A stretch of DNA of 39,249 nt from Gammaproteobacteria bacterium (GCA_029864095.1 JAOTUB010000018.1:1-39249); one strand, 5' to 3'. Counted from the first letter of the stretch, positions 1 to 9,184 are shown. Notes: a model not told the origin generated them from the letters alone. Numbers and translations: made by a program.

Positions 1-1277
1 GGGTCGTTGAGCTCAGAAAAGCCGTTAGCAATTTCGCGTCCGGCAATGATGAACTCGAAACGGTCTGTCACAAACGGATCATCATCGTTGCAGCGCGACA
101 GCGGTGAAACTTCCGTCGGGTACTGCCTAACGAAGGTCGGCTTGCGAATATTGTCCTCACCTGTCTTCTCGAATATCTCAATCTGCAGCTTGCCGGGCCC
201 GTAACTGTCCTTGACAGGAATGTCGAGTTTCGTACAGACGCCAACCAGGTAATCACGATCGCGCAGTTTCGACGCATCGAGATCCGGATTGAACTGCAGG
301 ATGATTTCCTCGACTGTCATCCTGGCAAACGGCTCACCAAAGTCGAACTCCTCACCCTGATATTTCACCTTCGTCGTGCCCAGCACGGAGTCCGCCATAC
401 CGTGCATCAGCGCCTCAACCATATCGATCAGATCTTCATAATCGGCATAGGCGCGATACAGTTCGAGCATCGTGAACTCGGGATTGTGCTGTGTCGAGAC
501 GCCTTCATTACGGAAATTGCGGTTTATTTCGTAGACGCGCTCGAAGCCGCCGACGATCAAGCGTTTAAGATTCAGTTCCGGCGCAATGCGCAGGTACAGC
601 AGCATGTCGAGCGCATTGTGATGCGTCGTAAACGGTCGGGCGATCGCGCCGCCCGGCGTAGTTTGCATCATCGGTGTTTCGACTTCGAGATAGTCCTGCG
701 CATCGAGAAACGCGCGAATGTAAGCAACGATGGCCGAGCGCATTCTGAAGACCGCCGCGCTGTCCGCGTTCATGATCAGATCCACATAGCGCTGTCTATA
801 GCGCGTCTCCTGATCGGCAAGCCCGTGCCACTTTTCGGGCAGCGGCCGTAGTGACTTGGTGAGCAAGCGCGCTTCATCGGCCATCACAGTGAGCTCACCT
901 GTCTGGGTGCGAAACAGCACGCCCTGCGCCGCGACGATATCGCCGACATCCCACTTCTTAAAGTCCTGGTAGACACCGTTGGGTAGGCGGTCACGCTCCA
1001 GGCGCACCTGAATCTGGCCGGAACGGTCCTGCAGCTTTATGAAGCTGGCCTTACCCATGACGCGTTTGACCATCATGCGTCCGACAACCGCAACGTGGAC
1101 ATCCTCTTTGCGCAGAGTCGCGTCGTCGTGCTCGTGAAATGTCTGGTGCAGCTCGTCCGCAGTCGCATTTCTACGGAAGTCGTTCGGATACGCGTTACCG
1201 CGATCACGCATCGCGTCGAGCTTGCGACGCCGCTCGGCAATCAGCTTGCCTTCGTCCTGTCTTGTCTCGTCGTTCAC
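1..1277 (-). CDS. lysS: Lysyl-tRNA synthetase, class II (3' end cut by window edge)
   Basis: This enzyme charges tRNA-Lys with lysine in the cytoplasm. About 425 codons are present; the C-terminus, including class II motif 3, lies beyond position 1. The N-terminal anticodon-binding OB fold is visible (GKASFIKLQDRSGQIQ near residues 75-90). It is followed by the class II core with the motif 2 stretch FRNEGVSTQHNPEFT, and the sequence reaches REIANGFSELND at the edge. I chose the GTG at 1277 because it sits 4 nt after the prfB TAA stop, so the two genes are probably translationally coupled, and because the protein from there has normal family length at its N-terminus. The pair prfB-lysS is the standard gammaproteobacterial arrangement. 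No frameshift is seen in the visible part. Identity is very secure; the exact start less so. Confidence 0.95.
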   Translation of the reverse strand, partial: MNDETRQDEGKLIAERRRKLDAMRDRGNAYPNDFRRNATADELHQTFHEHDDATLRKEDVHVAVVGRMMVKRVMGKASFIKLQDRSGQIQVRLERDRLPNGVYQDFKKWDVGDIVAAQGVLFRTQTGELTVMADEARLLTKSLRPLPEKWHGLADQETRYRQRYVDLIMNADSAAVFRMRSAIVAYIRAFLDAQDYLEVETPMMQTTPGGAIARPFTTHHNALDMLLYLRIAPELNLKRLIVGGFERVYEINRNFRNEGVSTQHNPEFTMLELYRAYADYEDLIDMVEALMHGMADSVLGTTKVKYQGEEFDFGEPFARMTVEEIILQFNPDLDASKLRDRDYLVGVCTKLDIPVKDSYGPGKLQIEIFEKTGEDNIRKPTFVRQYPTEVSPLSRCNDDDPFVTDRFEFIIAGREIANGFSELND

Positions 1278-1281
1278 TTAC

Positions 1282-2377
1282 TTAAAGTCCCTGTTTGAGG
1301 CTGGCCTCAATAAAATTATCCAGGCCACCATCCAAGACAGCCTGAGTGTTACCGGATTCGATGCCGGTACGCAAATCCTTGATGCGGCTCTGGTCGAGGA
1401 CGTAGTTGCGAATCTGACTGCCCCAGCCGACATCGGCCTTACCTTCTTCTATAGCGGAAGCTTCGGCACGACGTTTTTGCAGCTCAAATTCGTAGAGTTT
1501 AGCCTTGAGCTGATTCATCGCCTGCGCCTTGTTCTTGTGCTGTGAACGATCGTTCTGACATTGCACGACAATTTTCGTCGGCAGATGCGTGATGCGCACA
1601 GCGGACTCTGTGCGGTTGACGTGTTGGCCACCGGCACCGCTAGCACGATACACATCGATACGCAGATCGGATGGGTCAATCTCAATATCGATGTCATCGT
1701 CGACCTCGGGCGCAACAAAGACCGAGGCGAAAGAGGTGTGGCGGCGATTGCCGGAATCGAACGGTGATTTGCGCACAAGCCGATGCACGCCTGTCTCGGT
1801 GCGCAACCAACCGTAAGCATACTCACCCGTAACATGAATGGTTGCGCTCTTGATGCCGGCCACTTCGCCGGCCGAGGCCTCGATTACTTCTGCTTTGAAG
1901 CCATGTGCCTCGGCCCAGCGCAGGTACATGCGCAATATCATCTCCGCCCAGTCCTGCGCCTCGGTGCCGCCGGCGCCCGACTGAATATCCAGATACGCAT
2001 TGTTGATGTCCATTTCGCCCGAGAACATGCGGCGAAATTCCAGCGCAGCGATGCGCGTTTCGAACTTGGCGATGTCACTCTCGACTTCACCTGCCGTGGC
2101 CGCGTCGTCTTCGTCAACGGCAAGTGACAGCAGTTCTTCGGCATCGTTGAGGCCCGTCGACAGCTCATCCAGAGCGACGACCACCTGCTCGAGCTGCGCG
2201 CGCTCCTGCCCGAGCGACTGCGCGCGCTCGGGTTCATTCCAGACGTCGGGTTGTTCGAGTTCGCGCTGGACCTCGGTCAGACGTTCTGCCTTGCCCTCGT
2301 AGTCAAAGATACCTCCTCAGCGCCGCCGTACGCTCAGCAAGATCACCTATTGTCTGCTTGATCTGACTCGTTTCCAT
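1282..2377 (-). CDS. prfB: Peptide chain release factor 2 (RF2), expressed by programmed +1 frameshift
   Basis: RF2 reads UGA and UAA stop codons and releases the finished peptide. The gene is in two frames. Codons 1-24 run from ATG at 2377 (METSQIK...LRRYL) to an in-frame TGA at 2305-2303. The remaining 340 residues continue in the +1 frame starting GAC (DYEGKAERL...), giving about 364 aa, the usual RF2 length. The tripeptide determinant SPF and the catalytic GGQ (in SGAGGQHVN) are both present. The long downstream frame taken alone would start at an internal Met (2184) and miss the N-terminal domain. It lies downstream of recJ (33 nt gap) and just upstream of lysS. It is autoregulated by RF2 level through the frameshift. 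Confidence 0.96.
2302..2319 (-). promoter_or_regulatory. prfB programmed +1 frameshift site
   Basis: On the minus strand the sequence reads AGGAGGTATCTTTGAC. It has an internal Shine-Dalgarno-like AGGAGG, a 3-nt spacer, and the slippery codon CTT followed by the stop TGA and then C. This is the classical bacterial RF2 recoding signal: when RF2 is scarce, the ribosome slips from CUU to UUU and bypasses UGA. TGA followed by C is the weak termination context typical of this site. Confidence 0.96.
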
Positions 2378-2410
2378 CGTGAACCCAAGGTTGGGAAACG
2401 CGCGATCTTA

Positions 2411-4129
2411 TCACGCGTTGCCGGACTGTAATGGGGCAATTTGCTCTACGATCAGCTGTGGCGTTTCGGCGCCCCGATACTCGTTCACGTCGAGACGGTA
2501 CGCCAGCTGCACCACGCCGCGGTAAGCCTGGCCAGCCTGATTGAATGCGATCGCGTCAATGACGCTGCCGCCATCGGCTGGGCGAAGGCGCATCTTGAGG
2601 TGGTTTTCGCCCACGGTGCGCTGCTCGACGAGTTCAAAGTCGCCGATCCACGTCGGCTCCGGAAAACCTGACCCCCAGGGGCCGGCTTCGCGCAGTGCTT
2701 TAGCAAAGCGCAGATTGAACGCTGATCCGGGCAAAGTGCCGTCGCTGATAATCGCACCGGAAAAGTCGGCAGCAGGATATAGACGGTCGGTCTGCTCGGA
2801 TACAGCTCTGGCGAACGCGTCGTAGTCTGCCTCGGCAAGTGTTAAACCCGCCGCCATCGCGTGACCGCCGAACTTGTCGATCAGATCAGGATGGGTTGCC
2901 GAAACCGCCTCCAACAAGTCGCGCGCGTGTACGCCCGGAATAGATCGTGCAGAACCTTTGAGTAGTCCCTGCGTGTCCCTCGCAAATGCTATGACGGGCC
3001 GGTGGCATCGCTCACGAACGCGTGCTGCAATCAATCCGACGACGCCCTGATGCCATGAGGACTCGAACACACACACGCACGACGGCCACCGCTTTGTCTC
3101 GAGCGAATTTACATACGCGAATGCCTGGTCGCGCATCGTCGATTCGATATCACGGCGCTCGCGATTGATCTGGTCCAACTGCGTTGCATATCGTTCGGCC
3201 AGCGATGAGTCGTCGGTCAGCAGGCACTCAATGCCGATCGACATGTCTTCAAGACGACCTGCGGCATTGAGCCGTGGACCTGCAGCAAACCCGAGGTCCG
3301 AACTGACCGTGCGCGAGAGCTGCCGGCCTGACTGAGTCAGGAGCGCCCGAATACCCGCAACGGTCTTTCCCGCGCGCATGCGATTGAGGCCCTGCTGCAC
3401 GAGAATACGATTGTTGTGATCGAGTCGTACAACGTCCGCAATCGTGCCGAGGGCAACAAGATCCAGGTACTGCGCAGGAATCTTCGCGGCGCCTGTCATA
3501 CCCTGCTGCTCAATAACACGAGCGAGCGCTGCCATCACATAAAAAGCGACGCCGACACCGGCAAGGTTACGGCTGACAAACTCGCTGCCGTCCAGGTTCG
3601 GATTCACAATGACATCCGCTTGCGGCAACTCGCTGCCCGGCAAATGATGATCTGTCACGAGCACAGCGATTCCCGCATCATGTGCTGCACGCACGCCGGC
3701 TGCACTCGATATCCCATTGTCGACCGTTACAATCAGCGCCGGACGGCTCTCCGCTGCAACGCGCACGATTTCGGGCGTGAGACCGTAGCCGTAGTGAAAC
3801 CGGTTTGACACGAGGTAGTCGACCTCGGCAAAGCCAAACGCGCGCATGCAGCGCAACAGGAGCGCCGTGCTCGTCGCACCATCAACATCGAAATCGCCAA
3901 CGACAATGATGCGTTGGTCCTTGTTCTCCAATAGGAGCTTGACGGCCGCATCAACGTTTTCGAGGGATCCTACTGGCGCCAGGTGGGCCAGTCCGTAGTC
4001 GAGTTGTACTGGTTCAGTGACGCCGCGCATCGCATACAGGTGGGCGAGCAGTGGATCAACACCGGACAGATTACCAGTGTCGGCCTGTTGCGGCGTTCGC
4101 CTTGTGCGGATGGGCCGTAGCGCTGGCAT
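2411..4129 (-). CDS. recJ: Single-stranded-DNA-specific 5'-3' exonuclease RecJ
   Basis: RecJ degrades single-stranded DNA 5' to 3' in RecF-pathway recombination, mismatch repair and base excision repair. The 572-residue protein is of normal length. The DHH phosphoesterase core shows GDFDVDGATS (about 78-87), VTVDNGIS (about 135-142) and the signature DHH (160-162). The DHHA1 domain ends in GGHAMAAG (421-428), followed by the C-terminal OB domain. The ATG at 4129 lies 5 nt after the stop of the upstream rpfE-like gene. A TTG at 4138 in the same frame, overlapping that stop, is an alternative that would add three residues. It is probably co-transcribed as rpfE-like–recJ–prfB–lysS. Confidence 0.95.
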   Translation of the reverse strand: MPALRPIRTRRTPQQADTGNLSGVDPLLAHLYAMRGVTEPVQLDYGLAHLAPVGSLENVDAAVKLLLENKDQRIIVVGDFDVDGATSTALLLRCMRAFGFAEVDYLVSNRFHYGYGLTPEIVRVAAESRPALIVTVDNGISSAAGVRAAHDAGIAVLVTDHHLPGSELPQADVIVNPNLDGSEFVSRNLAGVGVAFYVMAALARVIEQQGMTGAAKIPAQYLDLVALGTIADVVRLDHNNRILVQQGLNRMRAGKTVAGIRALLTQSGRQLSRTVSSDLGFAAGPRLNAAGRLEDMSIGIECLLTDDSSLAERYATQLDQINRERRDIESTMRDQAFAYVNSLETKRWPSCVCVFESSWHQGVVGLIAARVRERCHRPVIAFARDTQGLLKGSARSIPGVHARDLLEAVSATHPDLIDKFGGHAMAAGLTLAEADYDAFARAVSEQTDRLYPAADFSGAIISDGTLPGSAFNLRFAKALREAGPWGSGFPEPTWIGDFELVEQRTVGENHLKMRLRPADGGSVIDAIAFNQAGQAYRGVVQLAYRLDVNEYRGAETPQLIVEQIAPLQSGNA

Positions 4130-4134
4130 CGTAG

Positions 4135-5091
4135 TCAATCCAGGAGTTGGGAGATGCGGCGCCAGAAACGCCAGTTGTCGTGCGGTCGGACGTTTACCGA
4201 TATGCCGTCACGAAACATTAGCACGAGGCCGCTCAAACGACCGGTCAACAGCGCCTCGCGAAGCTCGAGCAGGCAATGTTGCAGCAAGTCCCGGTCGTCG
4301 TCAGCGGGCACGACCGCGACAAATCCGGCAACCGACGCCTCGAGACAGGCCGCAATAGTGCCGGGCCACGGCTCTGCAACGCCAGTCTTGCTGAGCCAGT
4401 AGCCCTTGAGCAGCGGGTCATCCGAAAATAGCGGTGGATGTGGTTCAGTCAATTGTACGGGCGCGTAGCCGCCACCCCAAAGCCACAGGCCATTGACAGG
4501 CTGCAGACCTTCAGCCTGGCGCCGCAGATTGATCTCGTGATCGTGCAGCGCCATCTCGACTTCGCCGGTCAGACGTCGATACGCTGCCGACGCCTCGCCG
4601 GACGGCAAGTAGTCGTTCGGCTTGTCCAGGTGTGCGACATACGGCGGTATATCGGCCGTTGCGAGCGGCGTTGTGGCTCGCAGATAGCCGCAAGATCCCA
4701 GGCGCGCGAAGCCGAAGTTCGAATCGTCCTGCAGAGTTCGCTGCAGATGATCGAAAAGCGGCCGCAGATCCGACGCCGGCAGGCTGGAGCCGCCAAGCGC
4801 ATGCAGGCACAGGTGATCAAGCCGCGCCTCGAGATACACCGGGTCTGCTGCCGCGATCCAGGCTGTCGGCCGGTCGCCGGTTTGCCCCCACATTCGCAGC
4901 GCGCCCAGGCCCTCGGTGCGATACGGCAGATGCAGGCACCTGAGGATGCTGCCGAGCAGTTCCTCCGGGTCGGTGGCCTTCTGCAGATCCGATCGCGATA
5001 GCCAGCGCTGCAGCAGCGGATTCTCAAGGCGACCGCCGCTGACAGCCGGCAGGACGACAACGGCTGCAGTTCTTTCGTATGGAGTGCTCAA
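4135..5091 (-). CDS. RpfE-like / COG4255-type protein of unknown function
   Basis: This is a conserved cytoplasmic protein of about 318 aa usually found immediately upstream of recJ. In Xanthomonas the corresponding gene is rpfE. Members are often annotated as regulatory protein or phosphoglycerate-mutase-like, but their biochemical role is not established. Recognisable features are the Leu/Arg-rich N-terminal half, the strongly conserved WLWGGGYAP segment near the middle, and a C-terminal DNWRFWRRI. There is no signal peptide or membrane segment. The open frame extends to 5385, but the stretch upstream of 5091 overlaps the divergent gene at 5158 and lacks family character. I therefore place the start at the TTG giving MSTPYERTAAVVVLPA (an ATG is not available there). 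The start is uncertain; the family assignment is moderately secure. Confidence 0.75.
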   Translation of the reverse strand: MSTPYERTAAVVVLPAVSGGRLENPLLQRWLSRSDLQKATDPEELLGSILRCLHLPYRTEGLGALRMWGQTGDRPTAWIAAADPVYLEARLDHLCLHALGGSSLPASDLRPLFDHLQRTLQDDSNFGFARLGSCGYLRATTPLATADIPPYVAHLDKPNDYLPSGEASAAYRRLTGEVEMALHDHEINLRRQAEGLQPVNGLWLWGGGYAPVQLTEPHPPLFSDDPLLKGYWLSKTGVAEPWPGTIAACLEASVAGFVAVVPADDDRDLLQHCLLELREALLTGRLSGLVLMFRDGISVNVRPHDNWRFWRRISQLLD

Positions 5092-5092
5092 C

Positions 5093-5120
5093 TTGCTCGA
5101 AATCCGAGGCTTTGTATGAT
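5093..5120 (+). promoter_or_regulatory. Possible sigma70-type promoter of the Mth938-fold gene
   Basis: TTGCTC and TATGAT are separated by 16 bp. The -10 box matches consensus at 5 of 6 positions; the -35 is weak (3 of 6). It lies in the 66-bp divergent gap between the rpfE-like gene and the small plus-strand gene, about 37 bp before the GTG. Confidence 0.35.
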
Positions 5121-5157
5121 GGCGTTTCCCAAATGACGATGGTAACGGAAAGTTCTT

Positions 5158-5529
5158 GTGAAATTCACGCGCGAAACACCTGCAACTCTGACGATCCACA
5201 GCGTCTCTGACCACGAAATTCGTATCGGCGATGCTGTTTACAGGAACCCGATCGCCCTGACGATTGACGCGGTTTCCGATGACTGGCCGGCCAAGGTGCT
5301 CGCCGACCTTGTCGCGGACGATTTTTCGCGGCTCCTGAACGATAATCCGGAGATCATCGTGCTCGGTACTGGCAAAGAAATTCAATTTCCACCGCGCGAA
5401 CTCGTATTCGCGATGGCGCGGCGTGGAGTCGGCTTCGAAGTGATGGACACTCGCGCAGCGGCCCGTACTTTCAATGTGCTTGCCGGGGAGGATCGCCGCG
5501 TGGCAGCGGTTCTTTATATCGGGATTTGA
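5158..5529 (+). CDS. Mth938/Xcc1710-like domain protein (DUF498)
   Basis: This is a small soluble protein of 123 aa in the Mth938-like fold family (DUF498; structures include Xcc1710 from Xanthomonas). Relatives are linked in eukaryotes to complex I assembly (NDUFAF3), but the bacterial role is unknown. The family pattern is clear: an N-terminal beta segment, the central PEIIVLGTGKEIQFPP, the GVGFEVMDTRAAARTFNVL segment, and a short C-terminal strand AAVLYIGI. The start is a GTG (MKFTRETPATLTIHS). It is divergent from the rpfE-like gene and converges on rpoS with only 17 bp between the two stops, so the 3' ends of the two messages may overlap. Confidence 0.85.
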   Translation: MKFTRETPATLTIHSVSDHEIRIGDAVYRNPIALTIDAVSDDWPAKVLADLVADDFSRLLNDNPEIIVLGTGKEIQFPPRELVFAMARRGVGFEVMDTRAAARTFNVLAGEDRRVAAVLYIGI

Positions 5530-5546
5530 TATTTCCCGAACGCAAA

Positions 5547-6407
5547 CTAATCCAGCATCATGTCGCCCGAGATTCCATGGCTCTCCATCATTGAGCGGAG
5601 ATTTTTCAGGGCATCCAGTTGAATCTGTCTTACGCGTTCGCGCGTGACGCCGATCTCTTCACCGATTTGCTCAAGCGTCAGTCGCCGACTCCCGTGCAAA
5701 CCAAAGCGTCTTTCCACCACGGCCCGCTGTTTTTCATTGAGTTCACACACCCAATGATCGACGATGTCCTGAATGCAATCCTTATGCGCGCGACGTGATG
5801 GCTCGGCATCCCGTTTTGCCTCGAGCCAGTCGACGGAAGCGCTACCGTCTTCGAAATTTCCCGCACGAATCGTTATGCGGTTGTGCAGCGCCAGAAGCCG
5901 CTCGACGTCGGCGACGTCGCGATCGAGATGTGCCGCAATTTCGGCGGCCGTCGGCTCATTATCCTGCCGCTGCCGGATAGTCCGTGCTGCGCGCAGGCAA
6001 GAGTTGATGTCCTTGATGATATGAATGGGCAGTCGCACAGTGCCCGACTGATTCATGATGGCGCGCTCGATTGTTTGGCGTATCCACCAAGTAGCGTAGG
6101 TCGAAAAGCGGAAGCCGCGCTCAGGATCGAATTTCTTGACGGAGTGGATCAAGCCGAGATTGCCCTCCTCGATCAGGTCAAGCAGTGGTAAGCCGCGGTT
6201 GAGATAGCGCCTTGCGATCTTGACAACCAAACGCAGATTACTTTCGATCATTCGCTGCCGCGCAGATTCGTCTCCTTGCTGCGCAAGCCGGGCGAAGTGT
6301 TTTTCCTCGTCCGCGGTCAGTAGCGGCGAGACACCGATCTCGTTGAGATAGAGTCGCGTTGGATCAAGCGATCTAACGGCGACTTTGTCGTTTTGAACGT
6401 GCCGCAC
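5547..6407 (-). CDS. rpoS: RNA polymerase sigma factor RpoS (sigma-38), short form
   Basis: RpoS is the stationary-phase and general-stress sigma factor. The 286-residue product has region 1.2 ([11 protein letters not shown], 15-25), region 2 with [19 protein letters not shown] (about 93-111), region 3, and a region 4 helix-turn-helix ([19 protein letters not shown], about 243-261). E. coli RpoS has 330 residues; here the acidic N-terminal part before region 1.2 is only about 14 residues. The start is GTG at 6407, preceded by GGGGAAG, and an in-frame TAG occurs a few codons upstream, so a longer start is not possible. It follows nlpD, as in most gammaproteobacteria. By analogy its main promoter may lie inside nlpD, though I could not locate it. 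Confidence 0.94.
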   Translation of the reverse strand: MRHVQNDKVAVRSLDPTRLYLNEIGVSPLLTADEEKHFARLAQQGDESARQRMIESNLRLVVKIARRYLNRGLPLLDLIEEGNLGLIHSVKKFDPERGFRFSTYATWWIRQTIERAIMNQSGTVRLPIHIIKDINSCLRAARTIRQRQDNEPTAAEIAAHLDRDVADVERLLALHNRITIRAGNFEDGSASVDWLEAKRDAEPSRRAHKDCIQDIVDHWVCELNEKQRAVVERRFGLHGSRRLTLEQIGEEIGVTRERVRQIQLDALKNLRSMMESHGISGDMMLD

Positions 6408-6460
6408 AGTGCTTCCCCGTGTCGCCAGGGGCTATGCACCGATTTCAGACCTAAGTCGCG

Positions 6461-7159
6461 TTATCTCGCAGGCAGATACTGTCGCGGGTTAACCGGCTTG
6501 CCGTTGCGTCTGATTTCGAAATGCAGTCGCGCCTTGCGTTCCGGCCCCTCACCCATGGTCGCTATGCGCTGGCCCTTCTTTATCGACTCGCCCTCTTTAA
6601 CCAGCAGCGAAGCGCTGTACCCGTAGGCACTCAGGTAGGTGTCGTTATGTTTGAGGATAATAAGCTGACCATATCCGATCAGTCCACTGCCGGCGTAGAC
6701 GACGCGGCCGGATGCCGCGGCGTTGATAGCCTGGCCCGCTTTGCCGTTGATCAGGACGCCGGTCCCGGTGCCAGGTTTTCCGCCGAATCCAACGTCGATT
6801 TTGCCTTGTGTCGGCCAGGCCCATGTGGGGGGCGGCTGAGTCGGCACCTTGGGCAGCGACCTCGGCGGAGGCTTGCGCGCTGTTGTGCTGGAACGAGAAT
6901 TGTATCCGGGCGGCGGCGACAGGCGAATCACCTGTCCCGGATGAATCAACGACCCGTCACCAAGCCTGTTCCAGCGCGCAACGTCGGACGGATTCTTGCC
7001 GTAGCGCCATGCGATCGAGAACAGGGTCTCGCCGCGTCGAACAATGTGCGTGTCACGATCGGCAGCGTATCGTGATCCCGAGCCGCAGGCCGTCAGTAGC
7101 AACGCAATGCATGCGACGGCGAAACACAGGCCCTGTAAGCGACGGCGCGATGCGAACAT
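6461..7159 (-). CDS. nlpD: NlpD-like lipoprotein, LysM and degenerate M23 peptidase domains
   Basis: NlpD is an outer-membrane lipoprotein that activates the cell-division amidase AmiC in E. coli. The 232-residue product has a lipoprotein signal ending LLTAC with Cys25 as lipidation site, and a LysM domain (about 38-82; HIVRRGETLFSIAWRYGKNP). A Pro-rich linker follows, then an M23 fold (about 112-232). The zinc ligands of active M23 peptidases are not kept: the first motif reads GTGTGVLINGKAG with no His or Asp, and the last reads RLHFE rather than HxH. This fits a non-catalytic activator. The ATG at 7159 shares one base with the yqaA stop (TGATG). An upstream extension of the frame would run into yqaA and lacks a signal peptide. 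Confidence 0.92.
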   Translation of the reverse strand: MFASRRRLQGLCFAVACIALLLTACGSGSRYAADRDTHIVRRGETLFSIAWRYGKNPSDVARWNRLGDGSLIHPGQVIRLSPPPGYNSRSSTTARKPPPRSLPKVPTQPPPTWAWPTQGKIDVGFGGKPGTGTGVLINGKAGQAINAAASGRVVYAGSGLIGYGQLIILKHNDTYLSAYGYSASLLVKEGESIKKGQRIATMGEGPERKARLHFEIRRNGKPVNPRQYLPAR

Positions 7160-7743
7160 CAGCCACGGACCATGAACCAGGCGATGACGATAGCCACGGC
7201 GAGCGCCACGCCCCAGCCGATCCACTCGACGTACTTTCTCAATGACAATTCGAGTTTGTTGCCGCCCAGCACAACAAGACCTGAGACCAGAAAGAACCGT
7301 GCGCCGCGACCGATCAGAGACGCGACGAAAAAGGCCGGCAGGTTTAACGCGGCGACGCCTCCGGCGATCGTGAACACCTTGTAGGGAATCGGCGAAAATC
7401 CGGCGACAAAAATAACCCAGACTCCATAAGCATCAAACCATTCGCGACTGGTCTGATAGGCGGTCCAGTAGTGTGACTGCGCCAACCATGGTTCGATGAG
7501 TTCGAACGCGCCGACACCGATCCCGTATCCGGCTACGCCACCCAGAACGGAAAAGACCGTCGCGATCGTCGCGTAGCGCCAGGCACGGGGCCGATCGGCA
7601 AGGCACATCGGGGCTAGCATTACGTCGACTGGAATCGGGAAGAACGAGGACTCGGCGAAGCTCAATGCGCCGAGATAGCGCTCGGCATGCCGGTGACGCG
7701 ACCAGATGAGCACACGCTCATAGAGAGGCCCGAATAGTCTCAT
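7159..7743 (-). CDS. YqaA family membrane protein (DedA/SNARE-associated domain)
   Basis: This is an inner-membrane protein of about 194 aa in the DedA/VTT superfamily, YqaA branch. Its molecular role is unknown; DedA relatives act as lipid scramblases or flippases. The typical opening MRLFGPLYERVLIWSRHRHAERYL is followed by FAESSFFPIPVDVMLAP, several hydrophobic helices, GFSPIPYKVFTIAGG, and a C-terminal hydrophobic helix. I chose the ATG at 7743 because family members begin at this MxLFxPLYER sequence. Upstream in-frame TTG (7770) and ATG (7758) are alternatives. It sits between pcm and nlpD, as in several Xanthomonadales-like genomes, and its stop overlaps the nlpD start by one base. Confidence 0.85.
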   Translation of the reverse strand: MRLFGPLYERVLIWSRHRHAERYLGALSFAESSFFPIPVDVMLAPMCLADRPRAWRYATIATVFSVLGGVAGYGIGVGAFELIEPWLAQSHYWTAYQTSREWFDAYGVWVIFVAGFSPIPYKVFTIAGGVAALNLPAFFVASLIGRGARFFLVSGLVVLGGNKLELSLRKYVEWIGWGVALAVAIVIAWFMVRG

Positions 7744-7797
7744 TTGCCGGGCACCCATTCGACCAAACAATCACTCCTTGACTGAAACACTTTTATC

Positions 7798-8424
7798 CTA
7801 TCCTTGCACCAACGGCACGAAACTTACGGCACCCAATGAAACCTCTTCGAAATGGTCGTCTTTGCGTAGTACGAGCAGCAGGTCCTGGAAACCCGGCGGA
7901 CCCACCGGAATCACCATCCGACCGCCGGGTGCAAGTTGCTCCAGCAGTTTCTCGGGCAGTCTCGGAGCAGCCGCCGTTACGATGATGCCGTCATAAGGCG
8001 CGTATTTCGGCCATCCTTCCCAACCATCGCCTGGTCGTAACTGCACATTGTAAATATCGAGGTCGCGCAACCGCCGGCGCGTCTTCTTCATAAGTTCGGG
8101 AATGCGCTCGACGGTATAGATTTTCTTGACGAGCGGCGCCATGACGGCCGTCTGGTAGCCGCAACCGGTGCCAATCTCGAGCACCGACTCGCCATCGAAA
8201 TCCTCGAGCAGCGCCTCGGTCATGCGCGCCACGACCCACGGCTGGCTGATGGTCTGACCAAGTCCGATCGGCAAGGCCGTATCTTCATAGGCGCGACTCG
8301 CCAGCGCTTCGTCGACGAACAGGTGTCGCGGCACGTTGCGAATCTGACTAAGCACGGCTTCCGATCGGATGCCGTGGTCCTTGAGGCGCTGCACGAGCCG
8401 GTCGCGCGTGCGCGCCGACGTCAT
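7798..8424 (-). CDS. pcm: Protein-L-isoaspartate O-methyltransferase
   Basis: This cytoplasmic enzyme uses S-adenosylmethionine to methylate L-isoaspartyl residues in ageing proteins so that they can revert to aspartate. The 208-residue protein matches the family length. It shows [12 protein letters not shown] (51-62), the SAM-binding [14 protein letters not shown] (81-94), GDGWEGWP, the [11 protein letters not shown] segment, and the C-terminal VSFVPLVQG. The ATG at 8424 has AGGGA eight bases upstream and lies 19 nt after the surE stop. A longer open frame reaching 8469 would overlap surE and is less likely. The surE-pcm-nlpD-rpoS order is the classical stationary-phase survival cluster. Confidence 0.95.
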   Translation of the reverse strand: MTSARTRDRLVQRLKDHGIRSEAVLSQIRNVPRHLFVDEALASRAYEDTALPIGLGQTISQPWVVARMTEALLEDFDGESVLEIGTGCGYQTAVMAPLVKKIYTVERIPELMKKTRRRLRDLDIYNVQLRPGDGWEGWPKYAPYDGIIVTAAAPRLPEKLLEQLAPGGRMVIPVGPPGFQDLLLVLRKDDHFEEVSLGAVSFVPLVQG

Positions 8425-8443
8425 GCCGATTCCCTGCCGTGAG

Positions 8444-9184
8444 TCAATCACTCTGCAGCCACTCGGCAACTTGCGTCAACGCCTCGTGTCGCGTCAGGTC
8501 GACCTTGAGCGGCGTGATCGCCACCGCGCCGTGGTCGATCGCATAGAAGTCCGTACCCTTGCCGGAGTCCTGCCCCTTACCGGCCGGCCCGACCCAGTAA
8601 ATCGTCCTGCCGTGCGGGTCTTTGGACTTCACGACCGGTTCCGACTTGTGTCGAAACCCGAGCCTGGAGACGATCATGCCGGTGAGCTCGTCGTAAGGCC
8701 TGTCCGGAACATTCACATTGAAGATGAACTCGGACGGCAGGGATTTTTGCCCGAGCCTCTGCACGAGGTCGGTGGCAACGCGCGCGGCCGTGTCGAAATG
8801 CTTATTGCCAACCAGCGAAACGGCGATCGTCGGCAATCCCAGAAAGCGGCCTTCCATTGCGGCGGCAACCGTGCCCGAATAGATCACGTCATCGCCGAGG
8901 TTGGCGCCATGGTTAATGCCCGAGACGACGAGGTCGGGCTCCTCGTCAAGAAACCCGGTCAAGGCGAGATGCACACAATCCGACGGCGTGCCGTTGACCC
9001 GGTAGCGATTCTCGGCCACCTTGGAGACCCGCAGCGGGTCGCTCAGCGTCAGCGAATTGCTTGCCGCAGAACGGTTACGATCCGGTGCGACAACTACGAC
9101 GTCGGCGATGCCGGACAAGGCATCGGTCAGTACGTTGATTCCGGTTGCGAGATAGCCGTCGTCGTTACTAACGAGGATTTTCAT
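8444..9184 (-). CDS. surE: 5'/3'-nucleotidase SurE
   Basis: SurE is a divalent-metal-dependent nucleotidase/polyphosphatase important in stationary phase. The 246-residue protein starts [10 protein letters not shown] with the metal-binding Asp8-Asp9. It then has [10 protein letters not shown] (35-44), VNGTPSDCV (63-71) and SGINHGAN (88-95), all hallmark SurE motifs. Length agrees with E. coli SurE (253). It is first in the surE-pcm-yqaA-nlpD-rpoS run. Here it is separated from its usual upstream partner truD by the oppositely oriented Smr gene. It therefore needs its own promoter in the 89-bp divergent gap. Confidence 0.96.
   Translation of the reverse strand: MKILVSNDDGYLATGINVLTDALSGIADVVVVAPDRNRSAASNSLTLSDPLRVSKVAENRYRVNGTPSDCVHLALTGFLDEEPDLVVSGINHGANLGDDVIYSGTVAAAMEGRFLGLPTIAVSLVGNKHFDTAARVATDLVQRLGQKSLPSEFIFNVNVPDRPYDELTGMIVSRLGFRHKSEPVVKSKDPHGRTIYWVGPAGKGQDSGKGTDFYAIDHGAVAITPLKVDLTRHEALTQVAEWLQSD

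Noticed and set aside
5092..5385. N-terminal extension of the rpfE-like gene
   Set aside because: It overlaps most of the divergent Mth938-fold gene on the other strand and shows no family similarity.
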